Positions 8,217 to 17,466 of a stretch of 38,223 nt of DNA are shown piece after piece. Both the position numbers and the translations under genes were made by a program. This DNA is from an uncultured Sphingomonadales bacterium (GTDB lineage Bacteria; Pseudomonadota; Alphaproteobacteria; Sphingomonadales; Sphingomonadaceae). Where the stretch lies: assembly GCA_903923465.1 (NCBI GenBank), contig CAIXXP010000130.1:1-38223 (forward strand). The letters run 5' to 3'. Each line of letters opens with the position of its first letter. The first letter of the stretch is position 1. The notes beneath the pieces were generated by a model that made no database searches, had not been told where the DNA came from, and saw only the letters and a list, made by a program, of their open reading frames with translations.

Positions 8217-9477
8217 TGCCGCCGTTTCTGTCGCCGTACTGCCCGTCGTGATCGTGGGAGCGGGCCCCTATGGCCTGTCGCTGGCGGCGCATCTCTCCGC
8301 CGCCGGCATCGGCTTTCGCATCTTCGGCACGCCGATGGCCTTTTGGGCGGCCATCGCCCGGGGTGGGCGAGAGCGCTACCTCAAATCCACCAGCATCGGC
8401 ACGAACATCTCCGTACCCCGGCCCGGTTTCAGCTTCCCGCAATGGAGCCGGGACCGGGGGCTGGAGGATTTCGAGCCCTGCTCGATGCAGCAATTCACCG
8501 ACTATGGCCTGTGGGTGCAGCAGCAATGCGTGCCCCAGCTGGAGCAGCGCGATGTCGCCCTCATCCACAAGGAAGGCCCGCATTTCCGCCTGACGCTGGC
8601 GGATGGCGAGACGCTGCGGGCGGCCCGCGTGGTGCTGGCAACGGGCCTGGCCGGTTTTGACAGCCTGCCCGAACCCTTCGCCTCGCTGCCGCCGGAGCTG
8701 TGCACCCACACCACCCATGTGAAGGGCTTCGCCGGTTTTGCCGGCCAGTCTGTGGCGGTGGTCGGCGCGGGGCAATCGGCGCTGGAGGCGGCGGCCCTGC
8801 TGCGCGAGGCGGGGGCGAGCCCCACGCTGATCGCGCGTGAGGAGCGGTTGCGCTGGATGAACCGGGTGCCGCGCGAAAGGCCGCTGATCCAGCGGCTGCG
8901 CTCGCCCCTCTCGGGGCTGGGCTCCGGCCCGCGCGCGTGGTTGCTTACCCATGTGCCCGGCGCCGTGCATCACCTGCCCGACGACATGCGCACGCGCTTT
9001 GTCAGCAACCATCTGCCGGCCGAGGGCGCCTGGTGGCTGCGCGCGCGGGTGGAGGGCAGGGTGGAGGTGCTGACGCAGGTCGGGGTAACCTCCGCCCGGG
9101 CGGATGGCGGGGCCGACGGCGCTGGCTGCGTGCTCGGCCTGTCGGATGGCACGCAGCGGCGCTTCGATCATGTGCTGGCGGGCACCGGCTTTCGGGTCGA
9201 CATGGACCGGGTGGCCTTCCTCGACCCGGCGCTGCGCGGGCAGATCGCGCGGATCATGGGCTCGCCCCGGCTGGACGCGCATTTCGAGACGAGCGTCGAG
9301 GGGCTGCATGTCATCGGCCCGGCCTCGGCGATGAGCTTTGGCCCGCTGTTCCGTTTCGTGGTGGGGGCGCCGCATGCCGCCCGGACGGTGGCGGGGCATT
9401 GCCAGGCCAACCGGGGCGGGGCGCGCATCGTCGTGCCGGCCGGGGCGCCGCTGCGCCCGGTGGCGGCCACGGCCTGA
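8209..9477 (+). CDS. FAD/NAD(P)-binding flavoprotein (flavin monooxygenase / N-hydroxylase-like fold)
   Basis: Two Rossmann motifs VVIVGAGPYGLSLAAHL and VAVVGAGQSALEAAALL, FGTPMAFW, LAGTGFRVD; overlaps the ATP-grasp ORF by 8 nt. Confidence 0.85.
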   Translation: MRDAAVSVAVLPVVIVGAGPYGLSLAAHLSAAGIGFRIFGTPMAFWAAIARGGRERYLKSTSIGTNISVPRPGFSFPQWSRDRGLEDFEPCSMQQFTDYGLWVQQQCVPQLEQRDVALIHKEGPHFRLTLADGETLRAARVVLATGLAGFDSLPEPFASLPPELCTHTTHVKGFAGFAGQSVAVVGAGQSALEAAALLREAGASPTLIAREERLRWMNRVPRERPLIQRLRSPLSGLGSGPRAWLLTHVPGAVHHLPDDMRTRFVSNHLPAEGAWWLRARVEGRVEVLTQVGVTSARADGGADGAGCVLGLSDGTQRRFDHVLAGTGFRVDMDRVAFLDPALRGQIARIMGSPRLDAHFETSVEGLHVIGPASAMSFGPLFRFVVGAPHAARTVAGHCQANRGGARIVVPAGAPLRPVAATA

Positions 9478-9591
9478 GCGCAAACGCCTGAATTATCGGG
9501 GCCGGCGGTTGCCCCCTAACTGTTTCTTTACCCATAGTTCTCTAGTGTCATGCGAGGATTTGGCCGCAAGGCACCCCCACGGAGATTGAGT

Positions 9592-10935
9592 ATGCGCCCC
9601 TTCCGCCCGCGCGTCCTGCTGATTGCCGAACAATGCAGTCCCGAGGGCCGGGCATCGGCGCTGATCGGCTGGTCGCTGTGCTCTGCCCTGCGCGCCGAGG
9701 TGGACGCCCATATCATCACCGAACGGGAGAGCGTGCCGGAGCTGCTGCGCGCCGGGCTGGTGGAAGGCCGTGATTTTACCGCCATCGACACATCCCGGCT
9801 GAAGCGCGCCCGCGACACGATACGGGCGGGTATTTTCGGCCCGAATTCCGAGCGCGGCTGGGGCCTGGCGCAGGCGCTGTCGCTGCCGGCCTATTATCAG
9901 TTCGAATGGAAGCTGTGGCGCCTGTTCGGCAAGCGGCTGCGCGCCGGGGAGTTCGACGTTGTGCACCGCGTGGTGCCGGTCAGCCCGGATCTGCCCAGCA
10001 TTCTGGCCCCCCGGCTGGCGCGGATCGGCGTGCCCTTCGTCGTCGGGCCGCTGAATGGCGGGCTGCCGTGGCCCAAGGGCTATGACGCCACGCGCCGGGC
10101 CGATGGCGAATGGATGAGCTATATTCGCGGTGTGACCAAGCTGGTGCCCGGGCTGGAGGGAACCCGCCGCCACGCCAGCGCCATCCTGCTCGCCTCGCGC
10201 GACATGCTGCGGCAGAACCCGCAGCGCCACGCGGCCAAGGCGATTTATCTGCCCGAGAACGGCATCGACCCCGCGCGGTTTTCGGTAAGCCGGAACCGCC
10301 ACCCGAGCCTGCCCCTGCGGCTGGTGTTTCTCGGGCGGCTGGTGCCCTACAAGGGGCCGGACATGGTGTTGGAAGCGGCGGCGCCGCTGTTGGCCACGGG
10401 GCTCGCCCGGCTCGACATCGTCGGCAGCGGGCCGATGGAGGAGGCGTTGGCGCGGCGCATCGCCGAGCTGGGCTTGCAGAACGCCGTGACGCTGGTGGGC
10501 AATGTGCCGCATACCGAGGTGCAGACCTTCCTGGCCGGCGCCGACCTGATTTGCGCCCCCGCCGTGCGCGAATTCGGCGGCGCGGTGGTGATGGAAGCCA
10601 TGTATATGGGCGCGGTGCCGGTGGTGCTCGATTACGGCGGCCCGCCCGAATATGCGACGCCGGACTGCGGCTTTTCCCTGCCGCTGGGCCCGCGCGAGCA
10701 GATCATTGCCGGCATGCGGGCGCTGCTGACCTCCGTGGTGGCCAACCCGGCGCAGTTGCTGACCATGTCGGCGGCGGCGCAGGCCCGGGCGCGCGAGCTG
10801 TTCCAGTGGACCGTGAAGGTCGGGCAGTTGCTGGAGGTCTATCGCTGGGTGCTGTCGCCCGATGGCGACAAGCCCGATTTCGGCACACCGCTGCGCCGCC
10901 GCGCGGAGACGAAGGTGCTGAGGCGCGCCGCCTGA
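9592..10935 (+). CDS. Glycosyltransferase family 4 (GT-B)
   Basis: LRLVFLGRLVPYKGPDMVLEAAAPLL, LDIVGSGPMEEALARRI, APAVREFGGAVVMEAMYMGAVPVVLDYGGPPEY; GGAG before ATG 9592 (ORF begins at 9550). Confidence 0.9.
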   Translation: MRPFRPRVLLIAEQCSPEGRASALIGWSLCSALRAEVDAHIITERESVPELLRAGLVEGRDFTAIDTSRLKRARDTIRAGIFGPNSERGWGLAQALSLPAYYQFEWKLWRLFGKRLRAGEFDVVHRVVPVSPDLPSILAPRLARIGVPFVVGPLNGGLPWPKGYDATRRADGEWMSYIRGVTKLVPGLEGTRRHASAILLASRDMLRQNPQRHAAKAIYLPENGIDPARFSVSRNRHPSLPLRLVFLGRLVPYKGPDMVLEAAAPLLATGLARLDIVGSGPMEEALARRIAELGLQNAVTLVGNVPHTEVQTFLAGADLICAPAVREFGGAVVMEAMYMGAVPVVLDYGGPPEYATPDCGFSLPLGPREQIIAGMRALLTSVVANPAQLLTMSAAAQARARELFQWTVKVGQLLEVYRWVLSPDGDKPDFGTPLRRRAETKVLRRAA

Positions 10936-10998
10936 CGGATCGATGCCGGCTGCACTAGCGCGCTATCAAGCGCCGCCTGACACCCCGATCTGTTCAAC

Positions 10999-12977
10999 TC
11001 ACCCGGCGGAACGGGCGCCGCGCCGCGCCCATGGCGCTATCGTGCCCGGCAGGGGTGAGCGGCGCCGCGTGGCGAACAGCAGGCGATAGAGCGGGCGCGG
11101 GATATAGTGGCGCCGCTCCAGCAGCACCGCCGCCAGCGCCTGCTGGCCATAGCGCGCCATCTGCCGCTCCACCGCCAAAGCCCCGCCGCGCGAAGAAACG
11201 CCGGCGGTGAGGACGAGAATGGCGAGGTCCGCAGCCTGGGCCATGACCGGCACCTCGCTGCCGTCGCTGATGGCCGAGCCGACCAGCAGCACCGTGTCGA
11301 AGCGCCGCACCAGTTGGTCGAGGATGGTGCCCGCCGTCGCCTCCAGCGGGTGGATGGCGAAACCGGCGCTGTCGGCCGGCAGGGTGGCGGGCAGGGGTGC
11401 CGGCAGGGGGGCCGTATCATCGAGCCGCACAAGCAAGGTCCGGCCCCGGGCCCGCCGCTCCAGCGTTTGCAGCAGATGCTCGGTGAAGCCCCGGGCACGG
11501 CCATTGTCTTCCGGCGCGGTGATCGCCACCACGACCCCCCGGTTCAGCGGCCGGGCATGGTGTATCGCGGCCAGCAGGCGGTGCAGGCTGGGTTCCTGCT
11601 CATGCCGGGCATCCTCCGCCGCCGCCGCCGTGAACAACACCGGCACGCCCAGCGTCCGCTCCACCTCGACGGGGATGAGAAAGGTGTCGCGCAGCGAGGT
11701 GAGCACCAGCACCGCGTTGATCGCCACCATGATCGCCGCGAACAGGCTGGCCGCCAGCACCATGGCCGGCGAATTGCTGCGCCCCAGCACCTCGGGCGGG
11801 CTGAGAATGCGCAGATTGGTGCTGCCGACCGTGTCGGGGGTCTCGAACTTGCGGGCCTCCTCCAACTGCTGGCTGAGCCCCGCGTAGGTGACGTCCAGCA
11901 CCTGCCGCTGTTGCAGCATCCGCGCGAGGGGCGGGGCATCGGCGATCAGCTGGTCGAGGTGGCGGTGGGCCTCGGTGCTCAGCCGGGCGAGGGCGTCGCG
12001 GCGGGCGGCGTCGCCGGCGGCCTGCGCCTCGGCCAGCGCCAGCTTGGCGGCGCTGGCCTGCGCGACCGGGTCTGGCCCCGACATCAGCCCCGCCGGCACC
12101 GAGGCAGCGGCGCCGGTGATGGCGGCATCGGCCTCGGCCAGCGCGGCATCGGCCTTCAGCACGATGGGCGAGCCCGGCATGTAGCGGGTGGCCAGATCGG
12201 CGCGGCGGGCAAGCTGCCCGGCCTCGCGCACGCGCAGATTGGCGATGGTGGCGGCAGCGGGCGTGGTGTCGCGGGTCAGCGGCACATCGGTGGCGGCACT
12301 GGGGTTGGCGGCACTGGGGCCGGCGGCACTGGGGCCGGCGGCATTATGGCTGGCGGCGCGCAGGCGGGCTATCGCGTCGCGGTTGCCGGCGATCTGGCTG
12401 GTGATTTCGGTGCGGGCCAGATCGACATCGGCGGCGGCGGCAATCGCCCCCGCGCGGGTGCCCTCGGCATCGTCGATGTGGTGGGCGGATTCATAGGCGA
12501 GGATGCGGGCGTCCAGCGCGCGCCGCTGCTCGTCCAGCCCCGCGCGCTGGCGGAACAGATAGTCGAAGCGGCCCGCGGTGAGCGCCGCGCCACGGCGTCC
12601 GCATTGGCGCCCGGCGGCAGGTTCAGCGCGGCGGCATCGTGGGTCACCTCGGCGCTGCCCAGCAGCTGCATCTCGACATCGGCGATGCGGTAGGGCGCCA
12701 TCGACTGTTCGAGCGAGAATTTTTCGCCGGCGGCCAGCGGCGCGCCATAGGCAGCCGAATCCAGCGCCAGCAGGCGCGTCTGGGCGCGATAGCTGGGGCG
12801 CATCAGCAGCGTGGCCAGCAGCCCGGCGGCCATGATCGTGCCGATCGTCAGGACGATGGCGCGGCCGTGGTGGAAGATGCCCGTCAGCACATCGCGCAGC
12901 GAGGCGGCGTGCACCATTTCCGCGCGAAACGGCGATGGTGCCACGGCAGGCGCGCGGGGGGAAAGGGCATTGGGCAT
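10999..12977 (-). pseudogene. Wzz/BY-kinase-like polysaccharide chain-length determinant, disrupted by an internal deletion/frameshift
   Basis: N-terminal half (MPNALSP...SLRDVLTGIFHHGRAIVLTIGTIMAAGLLATLLMRPSYRAQTRLLALDS...VARR) lies in one minus frame; the rest (ALTAGRFDYLFRQR...RYMPGSPIVLKADA...) is in another. Aligns with the intact paralogue at 18358-20487. Confidence 0.85.
12292..12351 (-). repeat. 15-bp tandem repeat (about 4 units) inside the disrupted wzz-like gene
   Basis: ggcggcactggggtt, ggcggcactggggcc (x2), ggcggcattatggct; encodes the GPSAA-like pentapeptide run NAAGPSAAGPSAANPSAA. Confidence 0.85.
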
Positions 12978-13166
12978 GGGGCGCTCCGACAAGGGGCCGT
13001 TCTGCGCCCGGCGCTCTTATTTTTCCGTTAAAGGTTCTCCGGTAAGCACCAGATAGCGCCGTTTCTGGCCCGCTTTGCGCGAAAGCGACCCGATGCATTT
13101 GTCGTTTACATGGTCTTGCGATCCGGAATGCGGCCGGTGCCGCGCCGCCTGTGATGGGCCGGCGCG

Positions 13167-14474
13167 GTGACGGCGCGGGCCATGAACCCGGCGCTGGCCG
13201 GGCGGGGGGCGCTGTGGTCGGCGCCGCGCTCGCGCTGGGCGCTGCCGACCAGTTGGCTGCGGGCCCTGCCGCGCGCGCGGTCGCGCATGTTCGTGCTGAT
13301 CCTGTTGCTGCCGATGTTCGGCCAGAGCTTCCACTACATGAAGATCGTGCCGCCGCTGTGGGCCTTGTCGAAGGCCTGGCCGGTGCTGACCCTGCCGCTG
13401 GCCTTTGGCCTGCTGGCGCTGCCCCGGCCCGATGGCAGCCGGCAGATGCTGATCAGCTTCACCTGGATATTGCTGGTGCCCAGCTTCATTGCCATCGTCA
13501 CCTTTCAGCAGAATTTCTTCCTGGGGCTGCTGGCCCAGACGAAGATGCTGCCGCTGCTGTATTTTTTCACCTTCTACGTGCTGCTGGCCAAGCTGAACCC
13601 GACGCCGCAGGAGCTGCAGACGGCGATCCTGGCGATTGGCGTGGCGACCTTTGCGCTGCTGGTGGCCTTTGCCGTGCTGTTGCCGGAAGCGGCCTATATG
13701 ACCCCCTACAAGCCGGGGGATTCGCCGCTGTTCAGCCACGATAATCGCGGCAACCGCATCCGCATGCCGATGTTCTTCGGCATGATCTGCCTGTTCTATG
13801 CCTATCGCCGGTTCCTCGCGCGGCCGGGGCTGGGCTGGGCGGCGGCGGTGGCGGGCGGCTTTTATGTGCTGCTTCAGATCGTGCGCATGCGCAGCTTTGT
13901 GCTGGGCGCGGCGGCGATGCTGGTGCTGAACGCGCTGCGGCTGGGGGGCACGCGCACGCGGCTGAGCACGCTGGCGCTGGCGCCGGTGGGGCTGATGGCC
14001 ATTTTCATGGGCTCCTACATGGCCACCGCCTTTTCCACCGATGCCTCCACCGGCATCGACACGCGGTGGATATCCTCGCACAAGGCCCTGGAGTTTCTGG
14101 GGGTGGACCCGTGGCACTGGGCGTTTGGCGTCGGCACGATCAGCCCGATCGACCCGGCCGGGCTGATGACCTGGTTCAGCCACTTCTTCTTCCTCGCCGA
14201 TATCACCTGGCTGGGGGTGGTGTTCGAATATGGGCTGGTGGGCGCGGCGCTGATTCTGGGCATCGCGGCACGGGCGCTGCTGCTGCTGGCGCGGGCGCGG
14301 GCGCTGGAGGGCGGCGGCTTGTTCCTCGGAGCCTTGTCCGACTATCTGCTTTACGCGGTGATCATCTCGCCGCTCAACCCGCTGACGCTGGCGCCGGGCG
14401 AGCTGACGATGATCGCCGCCATCGCCGCGTGGCGCATTGCCCATGTCCGCACGAGGGATGCCTCGGCGTGGTGA
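13167..14474 (+). CDS. Multi-spanning membrane protein, O-antigen/EPS polymerase (Wzy)-like
   Basis: Many hydrophobic segments, position in the EPS locus, large soluble loop near the C-terminus; GTG 13167 or ATG 13182 as start. Confidence 0.75.
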   Translation: MTARAMNPALAGRGALWSAPRSRWALPTSWLRALPRARSRMFVLILLLPMFGQSFHYMKIVPPLWALSKAWPVLTLPLAFGLLALPRPDGSRQMLISFTWILLVPSFIAIVTFQQNFFLGLLAQTKMLPLLYFFTFYVLLAKLNPTPQELQTAILAIGVATFALLVAFAVLLPEAAYMTPYKPGDSPLFSHDNRGNRIRMPMFFGMICLFYAYRRFLARPGLGWAAAVAGGFYVLLQIVRMRSFVLGAAAMLVLNALRLGGTRTRLSTLALAPVGLMAIFMGSYMATAFSTDASTGIDTRWISSHKALEFLGVDPWHWAFGVGTISPIDPAGLMTWFSHFFFLADITWLGVVFEYGLVGAALILGIAARALLLLARARALEGGGLFLGALSDYLLYAVIISPLNPLTLAPGELTMIAAIAAWRIAHVRTRDASAW

Positions 14475-16099
14475 GGCGGCTGGCTTTGGCCGGCGGGCTG
14501 CTGCTGGCGGGCGGCTGGGGCGTATCGCCGGGCGCGCAGCCCATGGCCGCGCCGGTGGTCATCGCCGTCGATGTTGCCCGGGCGAACCATCCGATCAGCC
14601 CACTGATCTATGGCGTCGCCTTTGCCGAGGCCGATGAACTGCGCGACATGGGCGCCACGCTGAACCGCGCGGGCGGCAACAGCGCCTCGTTGTATAACTG
14701 GCGCATCGAGGCGCGGGGCGCGGGGCGCGACTGGTTTTTCGAGAATATGGCGATTCCCGCTGGCGACCGCTGGCAATATGGCGCGGGGCTGGTGGCGCGG
14801 ACGAAGGCGGCGGGCGCGGCCCCGGTGCTCACCGTGCCCATCGGCGGCTGGGTGGCGCGGCTGGGGCCGGCGGGCGGCAGGCTGGCGGCCTTCCCGACCG
14901 ATCGCTACCCGATGCAGCAGGCGCGCGACATGGGCGGCATGCCGACGGCGGGCAATGGTTTTGACCTCGCCGGCCGGCCTCTGCCCGCGCCCGACCCGCG
15001 CGGCGTGGCCCAGCCCGACCGGCCCGCCGATCAGGGCGCCTTTGTGGCCGCGATAGCCGCCCGTTTCGGCCGGGGCGCGGTGCCGATCTACCTGATGGAC
15101 AATGAGCCCAGTCGCTGGCACGACATCCACCGCGAGGTGCGGGGCACCGGCCTGCATGCGGATGAACTCGCCGCCCGCGTGATCGACTATTCCCGCGCGG
15201 TGAAGGCCGCCGACCCCGCGGCCAAGGTGGCCGCGCCGGAGGAATGGGGCTGGGGTGGCTATCGCTACAGCGGCTTTGACCAGCAGATTGGCGATGCGCA
15301 CGGCTATGGCGGGCGCCTGCCCGACCACGACGGCATGCAGCACGGCCTGGATCAGATGCCGTGGCTGCTGACCCAGTGGAAGGCGGCCGGGCACCCGGTG
15401 GATATCCTCTCGCTGCATTATTACCCGCAGGGCGGTGAATATGCCGACAAGGGCGACGATGTCTCGCCGGCGATGCAGTTGCGCCGCAACCGCTCCACCC
15501 GCGCGCTGTGGGACCGGGCCTATGTTGACGAGAGCTGGATCCGCCAGCCGGTGGCGCTGATCCCGCGCATGCGCGACTGGGTCTCGCGCTATTACTGGCC
15601 GGGCACGCCGCTGGGCATCACCGAATACAACTGGGGGGCAGAGCGGCACATGAACGGCGCCACCGCCCAGGCCGATATTCTCGGCATCTTTGGCCGCGAG
15701 GGACTGTATATGGCGGCGCGCTGGGTAACGCCGCCGCGGGGCAGCCCGGCCTATCTCGCGTTCAAGCTGTACCGCAACTACGACGGCCATGGCGGCCGCT
15801 TCGGCGAGACCAGCGTGGCCGCCGATGCCCCCCGGCCCGACGCGGTTTCCGCCTTTGCCTCCCTGCGCCGGGCCGACCGCGCGCTGACCGTGGTGGTGAT
15901 CAACAAGCAGCTATCCGCCGCCGCCGATGTCAGCCTCGCCCTTGGCCATTTCGGCCCGTCTGGGCGGGTGGATGGGGTGCGGCTGGCGGCGGGCGAACTC
16001 GGGCCGATTCCGTCCGCGCATTACCAGGCCGGGCAGATTGCCGCCCACCTGCCCGCCCAGAGCATAACTCTCTTTGTGGTGCACCCCGATGCTTCGTAA
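14471..16099 (+). CDS. Glycoside hydrolase family 44-like secreted glucanase
   Basis: GTG start overlapping the wzy-like stop (GTGA); signal-peptide-like N-terminus; GH44-like segments RAGGNSASLYNWR, YLMDNEPSRWHDIHREV, DILSLHYYPQGGEY, GITEYNWGAERHMNGATAQADILGIFGREGLYMAARW. Confidence 0.85.
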   Translation: MRRLALAGGLLLAGGWGVSPGAQPMAAPVVIAVDVARANHPISPLIYGVAFAEADELRDMGATLNRAGGNSASLYNWRIEARGAGRDWFFENMAIPAGDRWQYGAGLVARTKAAGAAPVLTVPIGGWVARLGPAGGRLAAFPTDRYPMQQARDMGGMPTAGNGFDLAGRPLPAPDPRGVAQPDRPADQGAFVAAIAARFGRGAVPIYLMDNEPSRWHDIHREVRGTGLHADELAARVIDYSRAVKAADPAAKVAAPEEWGWGGYRYSGFDQQIGDAHGYGGRLPDHDGMQHGLDQMPWLLTQWKAAGHPVDILSLHYYPQGGEYADKGDDVSPAMQLRRNRSTRALWDRAYVDESWIRQPVALIPRMRDWVSRYYWPGTPLGITEYNWGAERHMNGATAQADILGIFGREGLYMAARWVTPPRGSPAYLAFKLYRNYDGHGGRFGETSVAADAPRPDAVSAFASLRRADRALTVVVINKQLSAAADVSLALGHFGPSGRVDGVRLAAGELGPIPSAHYQAGQIAAHLPAQSITLFVVHPDAS

Positions 16100-17423
16100 A
16101 CGCCTGTTTGACATCCGCGCCGCCTATGGCCCGACGATCCTGGCCACCGGGCTCAGGATGATCGACCTGCCCTGCCGCTACGGCATGCATGTGCTGATCG
16201 CGCTGAAAATGCCGATCAGCGAAGTGGGCGCGTTCTATATCGTCTTCGGGCTGGTGACGCTGGCGGCGGGCTTCGGCCGGCTGGGTGTCGACCGTGCCGT
16301 GACGCGCGAGATGGCGCGCGAACTGGCGCAGGGCAACAGCGCCGCCGCGAGGGCCGTGATGTGGCGGGGCATGGCGCTGGAAATGGGCATGTCGGTGCTG
16401 CTGGCGGCGGTGGTGGCGGCGCTGGCCTGGCCGCTCGGGCATTGGGTGCTGGGCAAGCCGGAGCTGACGCGGCTGATCGTGATCGGCGCGGCCTCCATCG
16501 TGCCGCTGAACCTGACGGTGGTGATCGCCGGCGCGCTGGCGGGGCTCGACCGGCTGACGCTGAGCCAGACGGTCTATACCTGGCTGTGGCCGGCGATCTT
16601 CTGCGCCCTCGCGCTGATGGAGCCGATGAGCGCGGCAAGCGGGCTGGCGGTCTTTGCCATCAGCACGGCGCTGGCGGGTCTGGTGGCGGTGGTGCTGCTG
16701 GCGGCTTGCCTGACGCGGTTGGGCAAGGCGGGCGTGGTGAGCGGCCCGGCGCCGCTGTTTGCCATCGGCTTCTCGCTGTTCAGCCTGGAGCTGGTGCAGC
16801 TGGGCATCAGCTCGGCGCCGCCTTTCGTGCTGGGGGCGCTGGCTACCACCGGCGATGTCGCGCTCTATGCGGTGGCGTGGCGGGTGGTGCTGGTGGTCAA
16901 TCTGTTCATCTCCTCGGTCGCGTTCCGCTCTGCCCCGCGCTTTGCCCGGTTGCAGGTGCTGGGCGATAGCGCGGCGCTGCTGGACGAGGCCGGGCGCTGT
17001 GTGGCGCTGGCGGTGGGGCTGGCGATTGTGCCGATGGCCGCCATGGCGCTGTGGCCGGGCTGGATCCTCGGGCTGTTCGGCCACAGCTATGCGGCGGCGG
17101 CGGGGCTGTTGCGGCTGCTGCTGATCGGGCAGGTGGCGGCGATGCTGACGGCGGGCGGTTCGGAACTGCTGGGCATGGCCGGCCATGGCAAGGCCCTGCT
17201 GCGGGTGAATACGCGGGCGCTGGTGGTGTTGCTGGTCGCCCTGCCGCTGTTCTCGCACCTGTGGGGCGCGCGGGGCGGCGGGGCGGCGGTATCGCTGACG
17301 ATGGTGGCGATGGCCGGCTGGGTGGCGCTGGCCACGCGGCGCAGTTGCGGTTTCATGCCGCTGGAGGCGCTGTATCGGCAGGTTGCCGGATCGGCGCGGC
17401 GCGAGATCCGGGCGGCGGCCTGA
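16089..17423 (+). CDS. Oligosaccharide flippase (Wzx/MATE-like)
   Basis: Multi-TM ORF with the N-terminal flippase pattern (PTILATGLRMIDLPCRYGMHVLIALKMPISEVGAFYIVFGLVTLAAGFGRLGVDRAVTREMAR); ATG 16089 overlaps the GH44 end. Confidence 0.8.
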   Translation: MLRKRLFDIRAAYGPTILATGLRMIDLPCRYGMHVLIALKMPISEVGAFYIVFGLVTLAAGFGRLGVDRAVTREMARELAQGNSAAARAVMWRGMALEMGMSVLLAAVVAALAWPLGHWVLGKPELTRLIVIGAASIVPLNLTVVIAGALAGLDRLTLSQTVYTWLWPAIFCALALMEPMSAASGLAVFAISTALAGLVAVVLLAACLTRLGKAGVVSGPAPLFAIGFSLFSLELVQLGISSAPPFVLGALATTGDVALYAVAWRVVLVVNLFISSVAFRSAPRFARLQVLGDSAALLDEAGRCVALAVGLAIVPMAAMALWPGWILGLFGHSYAAAAGLLRLLLIGQVAAMLTAGGSELLGMAGHGKALLRVNTRALVVLLVALPLFSHLWGARGGGAAVSLTMVAMAGWVALATRRSCGFMPLEALYRQVAGSARREIRAAA

Positions 17424-17466
17424 GCCACCGCCCGAGCCCCGGCCCGTCAGGGAATACCCGGCGCTA

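Noticed and set aside
8200-9483. 427 aa minus-strand ORF exactly opposite the flavoprotein
   Set aside because: Composition-driven antisense ORF; the plus strand has two Rossmann motifs.
11107-12693. 528 aa plus-strand ORF over the disrupted wzz-like gene
   Set aside because: Antisense of a gene with recognisable Wzz homology; low-complexity His/Gly/Arg protein.
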